From Pseudomonadota bacterium (GTDB taxonomy: Bacteria > Pseudomonadota > Alphaproteobacteria > Rhizobiales > Xanthobacteraceae), in assembly GCA_023387735.1 (NCBI GenBank), contig JAEWHP010000032.1:124001-188000 (forward strand): a DNA stretch of 64,000 bases. Direction: 5' to 3'. The position numbers and the translations under genes are program-made. The notes under the pieces are model-generated. The model saw nothing but the letters and a program-made list of their open reading frames with translations, made no database searches and was not told the origin of the DNA. Below, piece by piece: positions 52,187 through 60,549 of the stretch. Numbering within the stretch: position 1 is the first letter of the stretch; each line of letters opens with the position of its first letter.

Positions 52187-52344
52187 TTTCTTCCCTTCTC
52201 CCCTTGTGGGAGAAGGTGGCGCGAAGCGCCGGATGAGGGATATCTTACCGCGAAGACAGAATTCGCGGAGAGAACCCCTCACCCGTCTCGCCGCCGCTTC
52301 GCGACGGCGATCCACCCTCTCCCACAAGGGGAGAGGGAAAAGAA
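52187..52344. repeat. Large inverted repeat TTCTTCCCTTCTCCCC/GGGGAGAGGGAAAAGAA
   Basis: Arms at each end (about 33 bases) pair, with a variable middle carrying GGCGCG-aa-GCGCC and GCCGC-cgctt-GCGAC hairpins. It fills the whole gap between smc and rsm22, starting three bases after the smc stop. Confidence 0.92.
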
Positions 52345-52350
52345 TACAAG

Positions 52351-53322
52351 ATGACCTCACCCGACCTCCCCGCCGAACTGAAAGCCGCGCTCGACGGCAA
52401 GCTGCGCGGCTTTTCGCGCAGCGACGCCGCCGGACGCGCCGCGACGATTTCGAAGACCTATCGCGGCGGCGGTAACTCGGGCGCGATCCGCTCGGAAGCC
52501 GATGCGCTGGCCTACGCGCTGGCGCGGATGCCTGCGACTTATGCGGCGATCACGGCTAGCCTGAACGCGCTCGTCGAGGTCAGGCCGGATCTTGCGCCCG
52601 CGAGCCTGCTCGATATCGGCGCCGGGCCGGGAACGGCGAGTTGGGCAGCGGCGGAAGCGTTTCCATCGCTGAAGGATTTCACGCTGCTCGACGCCAACGA
52701 AGCGCTGCGTGCGCTGGCGCTCGACCTTGCAAGGGACAGTACCCGGCTACGAGAGATCGGCTATGAACGCGGCGAAGCCCGCGCCGCGCTGGCGAAAGCC
52801 GATGCGGCTGATCTCGTCGTGGCGAGCTACATGATCAATGAGATCGGCGATGCCGAACAACGCGCGCTGGCCGAACTGATGTGGGAAAAGACCCGCGACA
52901 CGCTGCTGGTGGTCGAACCCGGCACGCCCGCAGGCTATGGGCGGATCATCGCGTTGCGTGATCATCTGATCGGCCTCGGTGCACATGTCGCCGCCCCCTG
53001 CCCGCATGACGGCAAATGCCCGCTGCAGGCGCCCGACTGGTGCCACTTCACCCAGCGCCTGCAGCGCTCGCGCGCGCACATGCAGGTGAAGGGCGCGGAA
53101 GTGCCGTTCGAGGATGAAAAATTCGCCTATGTCACGCTGACGCGCACGACGGTTGCAGGCCGACGCCCTTCTCGCGTGCTGGCGCAACCGGCCGTGAGCA
53201 AGGTCGACATCACAGCGAAGCTCTGCACACCGGAAGGTCTTTCGTTCGCCAAAGTACCCCGCCGCGCCAAGGCGGACTACGCCAGCGCCCGCCGCTGGCG
53301 TTGGGGCGACGCCGTTAGTTGA
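52351..53322 (+). CDS. Rsm22-like small-subunit methyltransferase
   Basis: A 323-residue SAM-dependent protein of the Rsm22 family, named for a mitochondrial small-subunit assembly factor. The SAM motif is LLDIGAGPGTASWAAAEAF (86-104). Four cysteines that can hold an iron-sulphur cluster lie at 217, 223, 231 and 292 (APCPHDGKCPL, DWCHF, KLCTPEG). Whether it methylates rRNA or acts only in ribosome assembly is unsettled for the family. ATG at 52351, immediately after the inverted repeat. No ribosome site is obvious apart from the repeat's purine-rich GGGGAGAGGGAAAAGAA end. Confidence 0.9.
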   Translation: MTSPDLPAELKAALDGKLRGFSRSDAAGRAATISKTYRGGGNSGAIRSEADALAYALARMPATYAAITASLNALVEVRPDLAPASLLDIGAGPGTASWAAAEAFPSLKDFTLLDANEALRALALDLARDSTRLREIGYERGEARAALAKADAADLVVASYMINEIGDAEQRALAELMWEKTRDTLLVVEPGTPAGYGRIIALRDHLIGLGAHVAAPCPHDGKCPLQAPDWCHFTQRLQRSRAHMQVKGAEVPFEDEKFAYVTLTRTTVAGRRPSRVLAQPAVSKVDITAKLCTPEGLSFAKVPRRAKADYASARRWRWGDAVS

Positions 53323-53326
53323 ACTC

Positions 53327-53429
53327 GTCATTCCGGGATGGTCCGATAGGACCAGATCCGGAATCTCGAGATTCTCAGGGGCGCGAGGGCGCCCCGTAGT
53401 TCGATGCTTCGCATCGCCCCGGAATGACG
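53327..53429. repeat. Modular palindromic repeat, copy 5
   Basis: GTCATTCCGGG to CCCGGAATGAC. Modules: TGGTCC-gata-GGACCA, centre GAATCTCGAGATTC, GGGCGC-gag-GGCGCCC, GATGC-ttc-GCATC. Nearly identical to copy 8. Confidence 0.9.
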
Positions 53430-53558
53430 GCAGAGCGTGCTTTTTGAACTTATCCGCCTCACTTCCGACTAACGCCATGCCCCAACTCGCGGCGGGCTGC
53501 CCGCGCGCCGTTTCTCGTCTAAATTCCCTGCCTTTTCGTCCCCTCAGGAGTGTCCGTC

Positions 53559-54119
53559 ATGTCGACCGGCTGGATCGTTCTCGGCGTCATCGTCATCATC
53601 GTGCTGTTTGCGTTCGGCGCGTATAACCGCCTCGTCGCGCTCAGCCAGCGCGTCAGCCAGGCCTTTGCCGACATCGACGTGCAGCTCAAGCAACGCCACG
53701 ACCTGATCCCGAACCTGGTCGAGACCGTCAAGGGCTACGCCCAGCACGAGCGCGGCACGCTCGACGACGTGATCAAGGCGCGCAATTCCGCGATGTCGGC
53801 GCAGGGCCCGGCGCAGGTGTCGGCGGCCGAAAACCAGTTGAGCGGCGCGCTCGGGCGGCTGATCGCGCTGTCGGAAGCCTATCCGGACCTCAAGGCCAAC
53901 GCCAATTTCCAGCAGCTGGCGAGCGAGCTCTCCGATCTCGAAAACAAGATCGCCGCCAGCCGCCGCTTCTTCAACAACGCGGTCCAGGAATACAACACCG
54001 GCATCCAGCAACTGCCCGCGGCACTGTTTGCAGGCATGTTCGGGTTTACCCGCAAGGAATTCTTCGATCTCGGCGCCAGCCGCACGCAGGTCGAGACGGT
54101 GCCGACGGTGAAGTTCTAA
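53559..54119 (+). CDS. lemA: LemA family protein
   Basis: A 186-residue inner-membrane protein. One N-terminal helix (WIVLGVIVIIVLFAFGAY, 5-22) is followed by a cytoplasmic or periplasmic four-helix bundle with YNRLVALSQRVSQAFADIDV and the conserved KQRHDLIPNLVETVKGYA. The function of LemA is unknown; it is often coded next to an M48 peptidase, as here. ATG 53559 has AGGAG eight bases upstream. Confidence 0.95.
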   Translation: MSTGWIVLGVIVIIVLFAFGAYNRLVALSQRVSQAFADIDVQLKQRHDLIPNLVETVKGYAQHERGTLDDVIKARNSAMSAQGPAQVSAAENQLSGALGRLIALSEAYPDLKANANFQQLASELSDLENKIAASRRFFNNAVQEYNTGIQQLPAALFAGMFGFTRKEFFDLGASRTQVETVPTVKF

Positions 54120-54141
54120 TTGCATTGGAAATTGAAGTCCC

Positions 54142-54221
54142 GTCATTCCGGGGCGCGCCGAAGGCGTGAACCCGGAATCTCGAGATTCCGGGTTCGTCGC
54201 TTCGCGCCGCCCCGGAATGAC
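54142..54221. repeat. Modular palindromic repeat, copy 6
   Basis: GTCATTCCGGGG to CCCGGAATGAC, with the centre GAATCTCGAGATTC. Side modules are shorter and less paired than in other copies. It interrupts the lemA-M48 pair. Confidence 0.85.
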
Positions 54222-54242
54222 CGTGGTGAGTGAAAGATCACG

Positions 54243-55427
54243 ATGGCCGCGTACGGTCTCTACACGCACATCTCGTCGAACAAGGTTCGTTCGATGCTGC
54301 TGCTCGCCGGGCTGTTTCTTTTGATCTACGTGCTGGTGTTTGCCGGCGCGCTGGTCGCCGAAGTCTTCACGCATGGCGGAAGGTCGCTCGACTTCTACCT
54401 GAAGAGCGCATCGCGCGACCTGGTCACGGCGTTTCCCTACGCCACGGCCGTCGCCGCGCTGTGGATCGTGATCGCCTATTTCTTTCATCAGAACATGATC
54501 GACGCCGTCACCGGCGGCGAGAGCGTGACGCGGCAGCAGCAGCCGCGGCTCTACAATCTCCTGGAGAATCTCTGCATCTCGCGCGGCATCCCGATGCCGA
54601 AGCTGAAGGTGATGGAGAGCCCGGCGCTGAACGCCTTCGCGAGCGGCCTCAACCGGCAACAATATGCGGTGACGGTCACAACCGGTCTCCTGGCCGCGCT
54701 CGACGATCAGGAGATCGAGGCCGTGCTCGGCCACGAGCTGACGCATATCCGCAATGGCGACGTGCAGCTGATGGTGGTCGCCGTCATCATCGCCGGCGTG
54801 GTCGGCTTCTTCGGCGAACTGATGTTCCGCATGTTCACCAACGTGCCCTGGAGTTCCGGCCGCCGCTCGTCGTCCTCCTCCTCGTCATCGTCATCGTCGT
54901 CCGATCGCGACAACAAGGGCGCTGGTGGCGCGATCCCGGCCATCATCATTGCGGTGGCGCTGATCGTGCTCGCCTGGCTGTTGTCGCAGGTCGTCAAGCT
55001 GGCGCTGTCGCGGTCGCGGGAATTTCTGGCCGACGCCGGTTCGGTCGAACTGACCAAGAACCCCGACGCCATGATCTCGGCGCTGCGCAAGATCGAGAAC
55101 CGCGGCGAACTCCCCGGCGCCACCTCGGCGGTGATGGAACTCTGCGTCGACAATCCACGCGAAGGATTTGCCGATTTGTTCGCCACCCATCCCTCGGTGG
55201 AGAACCGGGTCAAGGCGCTGGTGCAATACGCCGGCGGGCACGATCCCGGACCGCTGGCCTTGCCCGCCGATGCGGCAGAGGAGCCGGAAGTCCAGGGCGA
55301 AGCGACGCCCGATCAACTCCTGCCGCCGGTGCCCCGCAGCCCCTGGAGCGACGGGAACACGACCGCAATCGGCCCGATTGACGCGCCTCCCGGCCCGTCG
55401 GAGGGGCCTTGGGGCCGGCGCAGCTAG
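54243..55427 (+). CDS. M48 family membrane metallopeptidase
   Basis: A 394-residue integral-membrane zinc protease related to HtpX. Two N-terminal helices (about 17-40, 65-82), then HELTH (164-168) in AVLGHELTHIRNGDV, followed by two more helices (175-195, 230-252). The third zinc ligand is expected in SRSREFLADAGSVEL. A run of twelve serines (209-220) lies in the middle loop, a low-complexity insertion. The C-terminus is Pro-rich. It degrades damaged membrane proteins in relatives. ATG at 54243. Paired with lemA. Confidence 0.93.
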   Translation: MAAYGLYTHISSNKVRSMLLLAGLFLLIYVLVFAGALVAEVFTHGGRSLDFYLKSASRDLVTAFPYATAVAALWIVIAYFFHQNMIDAVTGGESVTRQQQPRLYNLLENLCISRGIPMPKLKVMESPALNAFASGLNRQQYAVTVTTGLLAALDDQEIEAVLGHELTHIRNGDVQLMVVAVIIAGVVGFFGELMFRMFTNVPWSSGRRSSSSSSSSSSSSDRDNKGAGGAIPAIIIAVALIVLAWLLSQVVKLALSRSREFLADAGSVELTKNPDAMISALRKIENRGELPGATSAVMELCVDNPREGFADLFATHPSVENRVKALVQYAGGHDPGPLALPADAAEEPEVQGEATPDQLLPPVPRSPWSDGNTTAIGPIDAPPGPSEGPWGRRS

Positions 55428-55594
55428 GTTCCGCGGGTGGCCGGCTGGCCGGATCAAGAAATTCCGCACGAATAGTCGCGTTGCGCTTCTAAGGAATTGA
55501 ATTCTCCCTTGTTTCTGCCATGGTCGCGCCCAAAGCAGGGAATGGGGCTCCCGGTCGCTCCCCGCGGTCGGAGACGGTTGTTCAAAGGAAATCC

Positions 55595-56350
55595 ATGGCA
55601 AAGCCAGTTGTGATTGTGGTCGGCGCGGACAAGGGCGGGGTCGGCAAGACGACCGTGTCGCGGACGCTGCTGGACTATTTCAGTGCCAATAACGTACCGA
55701 CCCGGGCGTTCGACACCGAATCTCCGCGTGGGACGCTGAAGCGGTTCCACCCCGACATCACCGAGATCGTCGACATGACGACGACCGCGGACCAGATGAA
55801 GATCTTCGATACGCTGAACGCGGTCAGCCCGTCCGTCACCGTGATCGACGTCCGCGCCGGACTGTTGTCCCCCGCGCTGGCCTCCCTGCGCGACATCGGG
55901 TTCCTCGATGCGGCCAAGGCCGGACAGATCACCTTCGCCGTGTTCCATATACTGGGACCCTCGATCGCCTCGCTCGACGAGATCGCCGAGACCGCGAATT
56001 TCATGCAGGGCGCCAAGTACTTCCTGGTGAAGAACTTCATCAACGACACCCAGTTCTTCCAGTGGGACCAGTCGACCTATAATTCCTACTTCCACCGCAT
56101 CAAGGATGCGACCGACCTCACGATCCCGAAGCTGAACGAAATGGCCTATGAGCAGGTCGAGGTTTCCTCGGTGCCGTTCCTCAAATTCGTCGCCAACAAG
56201 GGCAAGGACGACGAGGCCGCGAACTATTCGTTCGTGCTGCGCGGCTATGTCCGGCACTGGCTCGCCAACGTCTGGAGCGAGTTCGATCGCATCAAGCTGA
56301 CCGACCTCGTGGGCTCCAGCAAGCCGGTTGCACGCGGCGGCGAAAAATAG
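55595..56350 (+). CDS. ParA/MinD-like ATPase (first of a pair)
   Basis: A 251-residue P-loop ATPase. Walker A is GADKGGVGKTT (10-20), normal for ParA/MinD. The second conserved aspartate stretch follows at TRAFDTESPRGT. The middle and C-terminal parts are not those of chromosome ParA or MipZ, and no partner parB or centromere-like repeat is nearby. It may position an unknown complex. The ATG at 55595 has AAGGAAATCC right before it. A 59-base gap separates it from the second ATPase. Confidence 0.8.
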   Translation: MAKPVVIVVGADKGGVGKTTVSRTLLDYFSANNVPTRAFDTESPRGTLKRFHPDITEIVDMTTTADQMKIFDTLNAVSPSVTVIDVRAGLLSPALASLRDIGFLDAAKAGQITFAVFHILGPSIASLDEIAETANFMQGAKYFLVKNFINDTQFFQWDQSTYNSYFHRIKDATDLTIPKLNEMAYEQVEVSSVPFLKFVANKGKDDEAANYSFVLRGYVRHWLANVWSEFDRIKLTDLVGSSKPVARGGEK

Positions 56351-56409
56351 TCGCGCCGCGCGCGCGATTGGGCTGGATTAGGCACGAAATTCGCCTGATA
56401 TAGCGCGCG

Positions 56410-57078
56410 ATGAGCCTCACGCCCGTTTACATCGTCTGCTCTCCCCGACCGATGGTCGGCAAGACGCTGGTTGCGCGCCTTTTGAGCGAATTCCTGCTGC
56501 TGAAGGACGGTGTGGTGTCCGCTTTTGACATCAACCTGAAAGAGCCGTCCCTGCTCGAATACCTGCCGCGCGTCACGGAGACCGCCGATGTCGGCGACAC
56601 CTACGGCAAGATGCAGCTGATGGACCGCCTGATCGTCAATGACGGCGTCGCCAAGGTGATCGACCTCGGCTTTCACGCCTTCGACGAGTTCTTCAGGATG
56701 ATCCACGAGATCGGCTTCCTGAAGGAAGCCGCGCGCCGCGGTGTCGCGCCGGTCTTCCTGTTCGTGGCCGATACCGACCGCGTCTCCGCACGCAGCTATC
56801 CGATGCTGCACGAGCGGATCCCCACCAAGACGCTGATCACGATCGACAACGAGCACGTGGTGCGCGGCGAATTGCCCAGGGCGATGACAGAAGGGCCGGT
56901 GGTTCGGATTTCGGCGCTGCCCTCGTTCCTGAAGACCTATATCGACCGGGTGACTTTCTCCTTCACCGACTACCTGCGGACCGAGCGGGACTCCTCGACC
57001 GAACTGCACCAGTGGATACGGAGGAATTACATCTGTTTTCGCGAGCTGGAACTCAGCCTGCTGGCGCAGCCGTCATGA
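56410..57078 (+). CDS. ParA-like ATPase (second of a pair, altered P-loop)
   Basis: A 222-residue protein related to the previous one. The phosphate loop reads PRPMVGKTLVAR (about 12-23) where the standard GGVGKT would stand, but the GKT is kept, so nucleotide binding is possible. It has the FDINLKEPSLLEYLP strand after the P-loop. The rest is divergent. Together the two suggest a paired or heterodimeric system, but no partner protein is seen. ATG at 56410 without a strong ribosome site. Confidence 0.75.
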   Translation: MSLTPVYIVCSPRPMVGKTLVARLLSEFLLLKDGVVSAFDINLKEPSLLEYLPRVTETADVGDTYGKMQLMDRLIVNDGVAKVIDLGFHAFDEFFRMIHEIGFLKEAARRGVAPVFLFVADTDRVSARSYPMLHERIPTKTLITIDNEHVVRGELPRAMTEGPVVRISALPSFLKTYIDRVTFSFTDYLRTERDSSTELHQWIRRNYICFRELELSLLAQPS

Positions 57079-57094
57079 ACGGCGTTACGCCAAT

Positions 57095-57112
57095 ATATTA
57101 CCCGGGTAATAT
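57095..57112. promoter_or_regulatory. 18-bp perfect palindrome upstream of the GIY-YIG gene
   Basis: ATATTACCCGGGTAATAT, 62-79 bases before the GTG start. Symmetry and position fit an operator bound by a dimer. The regulator is unknown to me. Confidence 0.6.
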
Positions 57113-57173
57113 TGACGCGCCTCGCCACGTCTGATATCGCCACGGCCCGACATTCAGCAGGCGAGGCCATCCC

Positions 57174-57506
57174 GTGACATCAGATCGAAAGGCAGCGATC
57201 GCCGCCTACAAGGAACGGAAAACCGTCGCCGGGATCTTCGCGATCCGCTGCAAGGCCTCGTCCCAGACCTGGGTCGGGCAGACGCCCAACCTCGACAAGA
57301 TCCAGAACCGGATCTGGTTCACCCTGCGCCAGGGCAGCCACACCTGCCGCAGCCTGCAGGCGGTATGGACCACGCACGGACCGGACAGCCTGACCTTCGA
57401 GGAATGCGAACGGCTGGACGAGGAGGAAACCGCCTACATCCGCGATGCGCTGCTGAAGGAGCGCGCGGTGCATTGGCGGGCGCAGCTCAATGCAGAAGCT
57501 GTCTGA
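57174..57506 (+). CDS. Small GIY-YIG nuclease-like protein
   Basis: A 110-residue protein with the GIY-YIG type beginning GIFAIRCKASSQTWVGQTPNLDKIQNRIWF (here in part): the first GIY is GIF and the YIG is WVG, and the Arg at RIW and Glu at FEECERLDEEE occupy the catalytic places. The short form is found alone in rhizobia, unlike UvrC or homing enzymes, and its activity is unknown. Start GTG at 57174. The perfect palindrome upstream may control it. Confidence 0.75.
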   Translation: MTSDRKAAIAAYKERKTVAGIFAIRCKASSQTWVGQTPNLDKIQNRIWFTLRQGSHTCRSLQAVWTTHGPDSLTFEECERLDEEETAYIRDALLKERAVHWRAQLNAEAV

Positions 57507-57508
57507 TC

Positions 57509-57544
57509 CTCACGTCGTCCCGGCGTTGGCCGGGACGACGTGAG
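57509..57544. terminator. 16-bp perfect hairpin between convergent genes
   Basis: CTCACGTCGTCCCGGC-gttg-GCCGGGACGACGTGAG. It separates the stops of the GIY-YIG gene and apt and can end transcription in both directions. The CGTCGTCCCGGC core recurs at 61730-61759. Confidence 0.75.
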
Positions 57545-57549
57545 TAAAT

Positions 57550-58089
57550 TTAATGCCCCTCGAACGTCATCAGCGTGCGCACCGGCACGTCCATCGCACG
57601 CAGTTTGTCGGCGCCGCCGAGATCGGGCAGATCGATGATGAAGCAGGCCGCGACGACATTGGCGCCGATCTGGCGCAAGAGCTTTACCGCGCCTTCCGCG
57701 GTGCCGCCGGTGGCAATGAGGTCATCGACCAGAATGACGCGTTCGCCAGGCTGGATCGCGTCGACATGCATTTCCATTTCGTCAAGGCCGTATTCGAGTG
57801 AGTAGGCGATCCGCACCGTGGTGTGCGGCAGCTTGCCCTTCTTGCGGATCGGCACGAAGCCGGCAGAGACCTGATGCGCCACCGCACCGCCAAGGATGAA
57901 GCCCCTCGCCTCGATGCCGGCGACCTTGTCGATCTTCAGGCCGGCCCACGGCTGCACCAGTTCGTCGACCGCGCGGCGAAACGCGCGCGCATCCGCGAGC
58001 AAGGTCGTGATGTCGCGAAACAGGATGCCCTGCTTCGGGTAGTCCGGAATGGTGCGAACGGTGGCCTTCAGATCGTGATCGAATGTCAT
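57550..58089 (-). CDS. apt: Adenine phosphoribosyltransferase
   Basis: A 179-residue enzyme that converts adenine and PRPP to AMP (purine salvage). It has DYPKQGILFRDITTLLAD near the N-terminus, GIEARGFILGGAVA, and the PRPP motif VILVDDLIATGGTA. Length is normal. The ATG at 58089 gives the standard N-terminus; an in-frame extension runs through the palindromic repeat upstream and is rejected. Repeat copy 7 sits only 17 bases before the start and therefore in its 5' leader. Confidence 0.97.
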   Translation of the reverse strand: MTFDHDLKATVRTIPDYPKQGILFRDITTLLADARAFRRAVDELVQPWAGLKIDKVAGIEARGFILGGAVAHQVSAGFVPIRKKGKLPHTTVRIAYSLEYGLDEMEMHVDAIQPGERVILVDDLIATGGTAEGAVKLLRQIGANVVAACFIIDLPDLGGADKLRAMDVPVRTLMTFEGH

Positions 58090-58106
58090 CGGTGTCTCTC
58101 TCAAAT

Positions 58107-58188
58107 GTCGTTCCGGGGCGATGCGAAGCATCGAACCCGGAACCTCGAGATTCCGGGTCTGGTGCTGGCGCACCACCCCGGAATGACG
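58107..58188. repeat. Modular palindromic repeat, copy 7
   Basis: GTCGTTCCGGGG to CCCGGAATGAC. Modules: GATGC-gaa-GCATC, centre CCTCGAGATTCC, TGGTGC-tggc-GCACCA. In the apt 5' region. Confidence 0.9.
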
Positions 58189-58210
58189 TGCACAAAATGT
58201 TCCATTCAGT

Positions 58211-60367
58211 TTATCCCACGCCCAACCGAAACGCGTTCTCGACGATGCGCAGCCCGACATCGCCGCCGAGCGACATCAGCGATTCCGGGTGAAACTGCAC
58301 GCCGCCGACCGGCAGGGTCTTGTGTTCGATCGCCATCGCGACACCGTCCTCGGTGGTCGCGGTCACGTTGAGCACATCGGGCACGCTGTCGCGCTCGACA
58401 TAGAGCGAGTGATAGCGGCCGATCACGATCTCATTGGGCAGGTTCTGCATCAGCCGCCCGCCGCGCACCTGTACGCGCGACGGCCGTCCATGCGCGGGCT
58501 GGGTGAGCTGGCCGAGCTGGCCGCCGAAATATTCGCCGATCGCCTGCACGCCGAGGCAGACGCCGAAAATCGGTAGTTTCCGTTCGAGCGCGGTCCCGAT
58601 GGTTTTCGCGATCCCGAAATCCTCGGGCCGTCCCGGGCCCGGCGACAGCACCAGGAGATCCCAGTTCTTCTTCAGCATCTCCTGCGCATGAACGTGCCGG
58701 ACCACGGTCACGCTCGCGCCGACCTGGCGGAAATAATCCGCCAGCATGTGCACGAAACTGTCGTCGTGGTCGATCAGGAGCACGTTGCGGCCCGAGCCGG
58801 TGGCGTCGGGCGAGAACGCCGACAAGGGTTTTGGCGCATCGCCGCGCAGCGCCTGGAACAGCGCCGCCGCCTTGACCTGGCATTCGCGGTCTTCAGCCGC
58901 GGGATCCGAGTCGAAAAGACAGGTGGCGCCGACGCGCACTTCGGCGAGGCCATCCTTCATGCGGATGGTGCGGATGGTGAGCCCGGTATTGATACTGCCG
59001 TCGAAATTCACCGCGCCGATCGCGCCCGCATACCAGCGCCGCGACGAACGCTCATTGTCCTCGACGAACTGCATCGCCCACAATTTCGGTGCACCGGTCA
59101 CCGTCACCGCCCAGGCATGGGTCAGGAACGCATCGAGGGAATCGAAGCCCGGCCGAAGCATGCCTTCGACATGATCGACGGTATGAAACAGTTTTGAATA
59201 GGTCTCGATCTGCCGGCGCGCGAGAACCTTGATCGTGCCCGGCACGCAGACGCGCGCCTTGTCGTTGCGGTCGACGTCGGTGCACATGTTGAGTTCGAAT
59301 TCGTCTTTCTCCGAATTCAGCAATTGCCGGATCTGCTCGGCATCGCCGATCGCGTCGACACCGCGCGCGATCGTGCCCGAGATCGGACAGGTCTCGACCC
59401 GGCGCCCGTCGGAACGCACGAACATCTCGGGCGAAGCCGACACCAGGAATTCGCCCTCGCCGAGATTCATCAGCGCGCCATAGGGCGACGGGTTGATGCG
59501 GCACAGCCGCTGGAACACTTCGGCCGGCGAGCGCTCGCAGGGTTCGGCGAACAACTGTCCCGGCACTGCCTCGAACAGGTCGCCGCGCGCAAACGCCGCG
59601 CGCGCGACCTCGACGGTCGCCTGATATTCGCCGGGCCCATGATCGGTAAAGCCCTGGCGCGGCGCCTTCACGTAAGGGCTCTCGCCCGTATCGCGCGGCA
59701 GCGCTTGCGTGGATTTTCCTTTCCAGGAGAAATCATAGCTCAGCACCACGCCGCGGCCGGTGGCGCGGTCGTAGGCCAGCAGGCGGTCCGGCACATACAG
59801 CACGATGTCGCGCTGGTCGCTCTCGCGTGCCCGCTTCTGCACGAGGTCCTCGATCTGGAACACGAGGTCGTAGGCAAAGGCGCCGAACAGCCCGAGCAGC
59901 GGATCGTCATTGGCCGACAGGGCGGCGATGATGTCGCGCACCAGCGACATCACGCTGGCGCGGCGCGTGCGCTGGTCTTCCTCGACCGGGGCCGCGCCGC
60001 GGATGATGTGGCCTGCCAGCCGCGTTGGGGTTTGTTCCGAAATGACCACGCAGGGCTCGCGCAGTACGTCGCCGAGGAACGCGATCAGCACCTCGCCGCG
60101 CGCGTTCAACGCGGAGAGCGAGAAGTCGGAACCAACAGTTTCAAGCACCAGCGGCGGATCAGCGAAGCCGAGATCGAAACTCTCGTAGCGGCCCGGCACC
60201 GTGGTGCCCGAGGACAGCACCACACCGCGGCGGCGGTCGAGCAGTTCGATCAGATCGTCGAGCCGCTTGGCATCGCCGGTGAACTGCTCGACGGTTCGCG
60301 CGATCGCGAGGCCGCCGCTGGTCCGGTATTCGCTGTGCTCGGGTAAGGAAAAGGTTGTCCTGTTCAT
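58211..60367 (-). CDS. trpE: Anthranilate synthase, fused TrpE(G)
   Basis: A 718-residue fusion of both subunits, the first step of tryptophan synthesis (chorismate + glutamine to anthranilate). The TrpE part (1-520) includes NPSPYGALMNLGEGEFLVSASPEMFV, VETCPISGTIARG and the chorismate region SEKDEFELNMCTDVDRND (each in part). The amidotransferase part (525-718) has LVLSPGPGRPEDF, catalytic Cys in GVCLGVQAIGEYFGG and His-Glu in VQFHPESLMS. The single-chain form is typical of rhizobia. A leader peptide with two Trp codons and a terminator-like fold lie upstream. ATG at 60367. Confidence 0.97.
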   Translation of the reverse strand: MNRTTFSLPEHSEYRTSGGLAIARTVEQFTGDAKRLDDLIELLDRRRGVVLSSGTTVPGRYESFDLGFADPPLVLETVGSDFSLSALNARGEVLIAFLGDVLREPCVVISEQTPTRLAGHIIRGAAPVEEDQRTRRASVMSLVRDIIAALSANDDPLLGLFGAFAYDLVFQIEDLVQKRARESDQRDIVLYVPDRLLAYDRATGRGVVLSYDFSWKGKSTQALPRDTGESPYVKAPRQGFTDHGPGEYQATVEVARAAFARGDLFEAVPGQLFAEPCERSPAEVFQRLCRINPSPYGALMNLGEGEFLVSASPEMFVRSDGRRVETCPISGTIARGVDAIGDAEQIRQLLNSEKDEFELNMCTDVDRNDKARVCVPGTIKVLARRQIETYSKLFHTVDHVEGMLRPGFDSLDAFLTHAWAVTVTGAPKLWAMQFVEDNERSSRRWYAGAIGAVNFDGSINTGLTIRTIRMKDGLAEVRVGATCLFDSDPAAEDRECQVKAAALFQALRGDAPKPLSAFSPDATGSGRNVLLIDHDDSFVHMLADYFRQVGASVTVVRHVHAQEMLKKNWDLLVLSPGPGRPEDFGIAKTIGTALERKLPIFGVCLGVQAIGEYFGGQLGQLTQPAHGRPSRVQVRGGRLMQNLPNEIVIGRYHSLYVERDSVPDVLNVTATTEDGVAMAIEHKTLPVGGVQFHPESLMSLGGDVGLRIVENAFRLGVG

Positions 60368-60469
60368 GTGATCCTCTTACGAAACTTCGCTAGGGAGCGC
60401 CACACAGGACAAACGAAGGGCAAATGAACAAACCATCGGTCGCGCTGCGATGGCGACCTTCGACGATTG

Positions 60470-60519
60470 AAAAAATGAAATCGCACCGGCCACCTCTTTT
60501 AAGAGGTGCGCCACCAGAG
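60470..60519 (-). promoter_or_regulatory. trp attenuator region
   Basis: Read on the minus strand, the RNA after the two Trp codons can fold as CACCTCTT/AAGAGGTG (8 bp, 60491-60498 with 60501-60508) or pair CGCACC with GGTGCG (60505-60510 with 60482-60487), which leads straight into a run ending in TTTTTT (60470-60475). The alternatives exclude each other, as required for attenuation. The exact terminator arms need folding. Confidence 0.65.
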
Positions 60520-60543
60520 ACGGGATGGGCGGATGGTGCTCAT
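60499..60543 (-). CDS. trpL: trp operon leader peptide TrpL
   Basis: A 14-residue peptide, MSTIRPSRLWWRTS, with two adjacent Trp codons before the attenuator folds of trpE(G). Ribosome stalling at these codons when charged tRNA-Trp is scarce would favour antitermination. The ATG coincides with the transcription start expected from the promoter at 60550-60578, so the transcript seems leaderless, as shown for trpL in Sinorhizobium meliloti. There is no ribosome site upstream, which fits. Confidence 0.85.
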   Translation of the reverse strand: MSTIRPSRLWWRTS

Positions 60544-60549
60544 GGGAAC

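Noticed and set aside
57509..57544. Hairpin considered as a plain repeat copy only
   Set aside because: It has a longer perfect stem than its relative and lies between two convergent stops, so a terminator role is more likely and it is listed as such.
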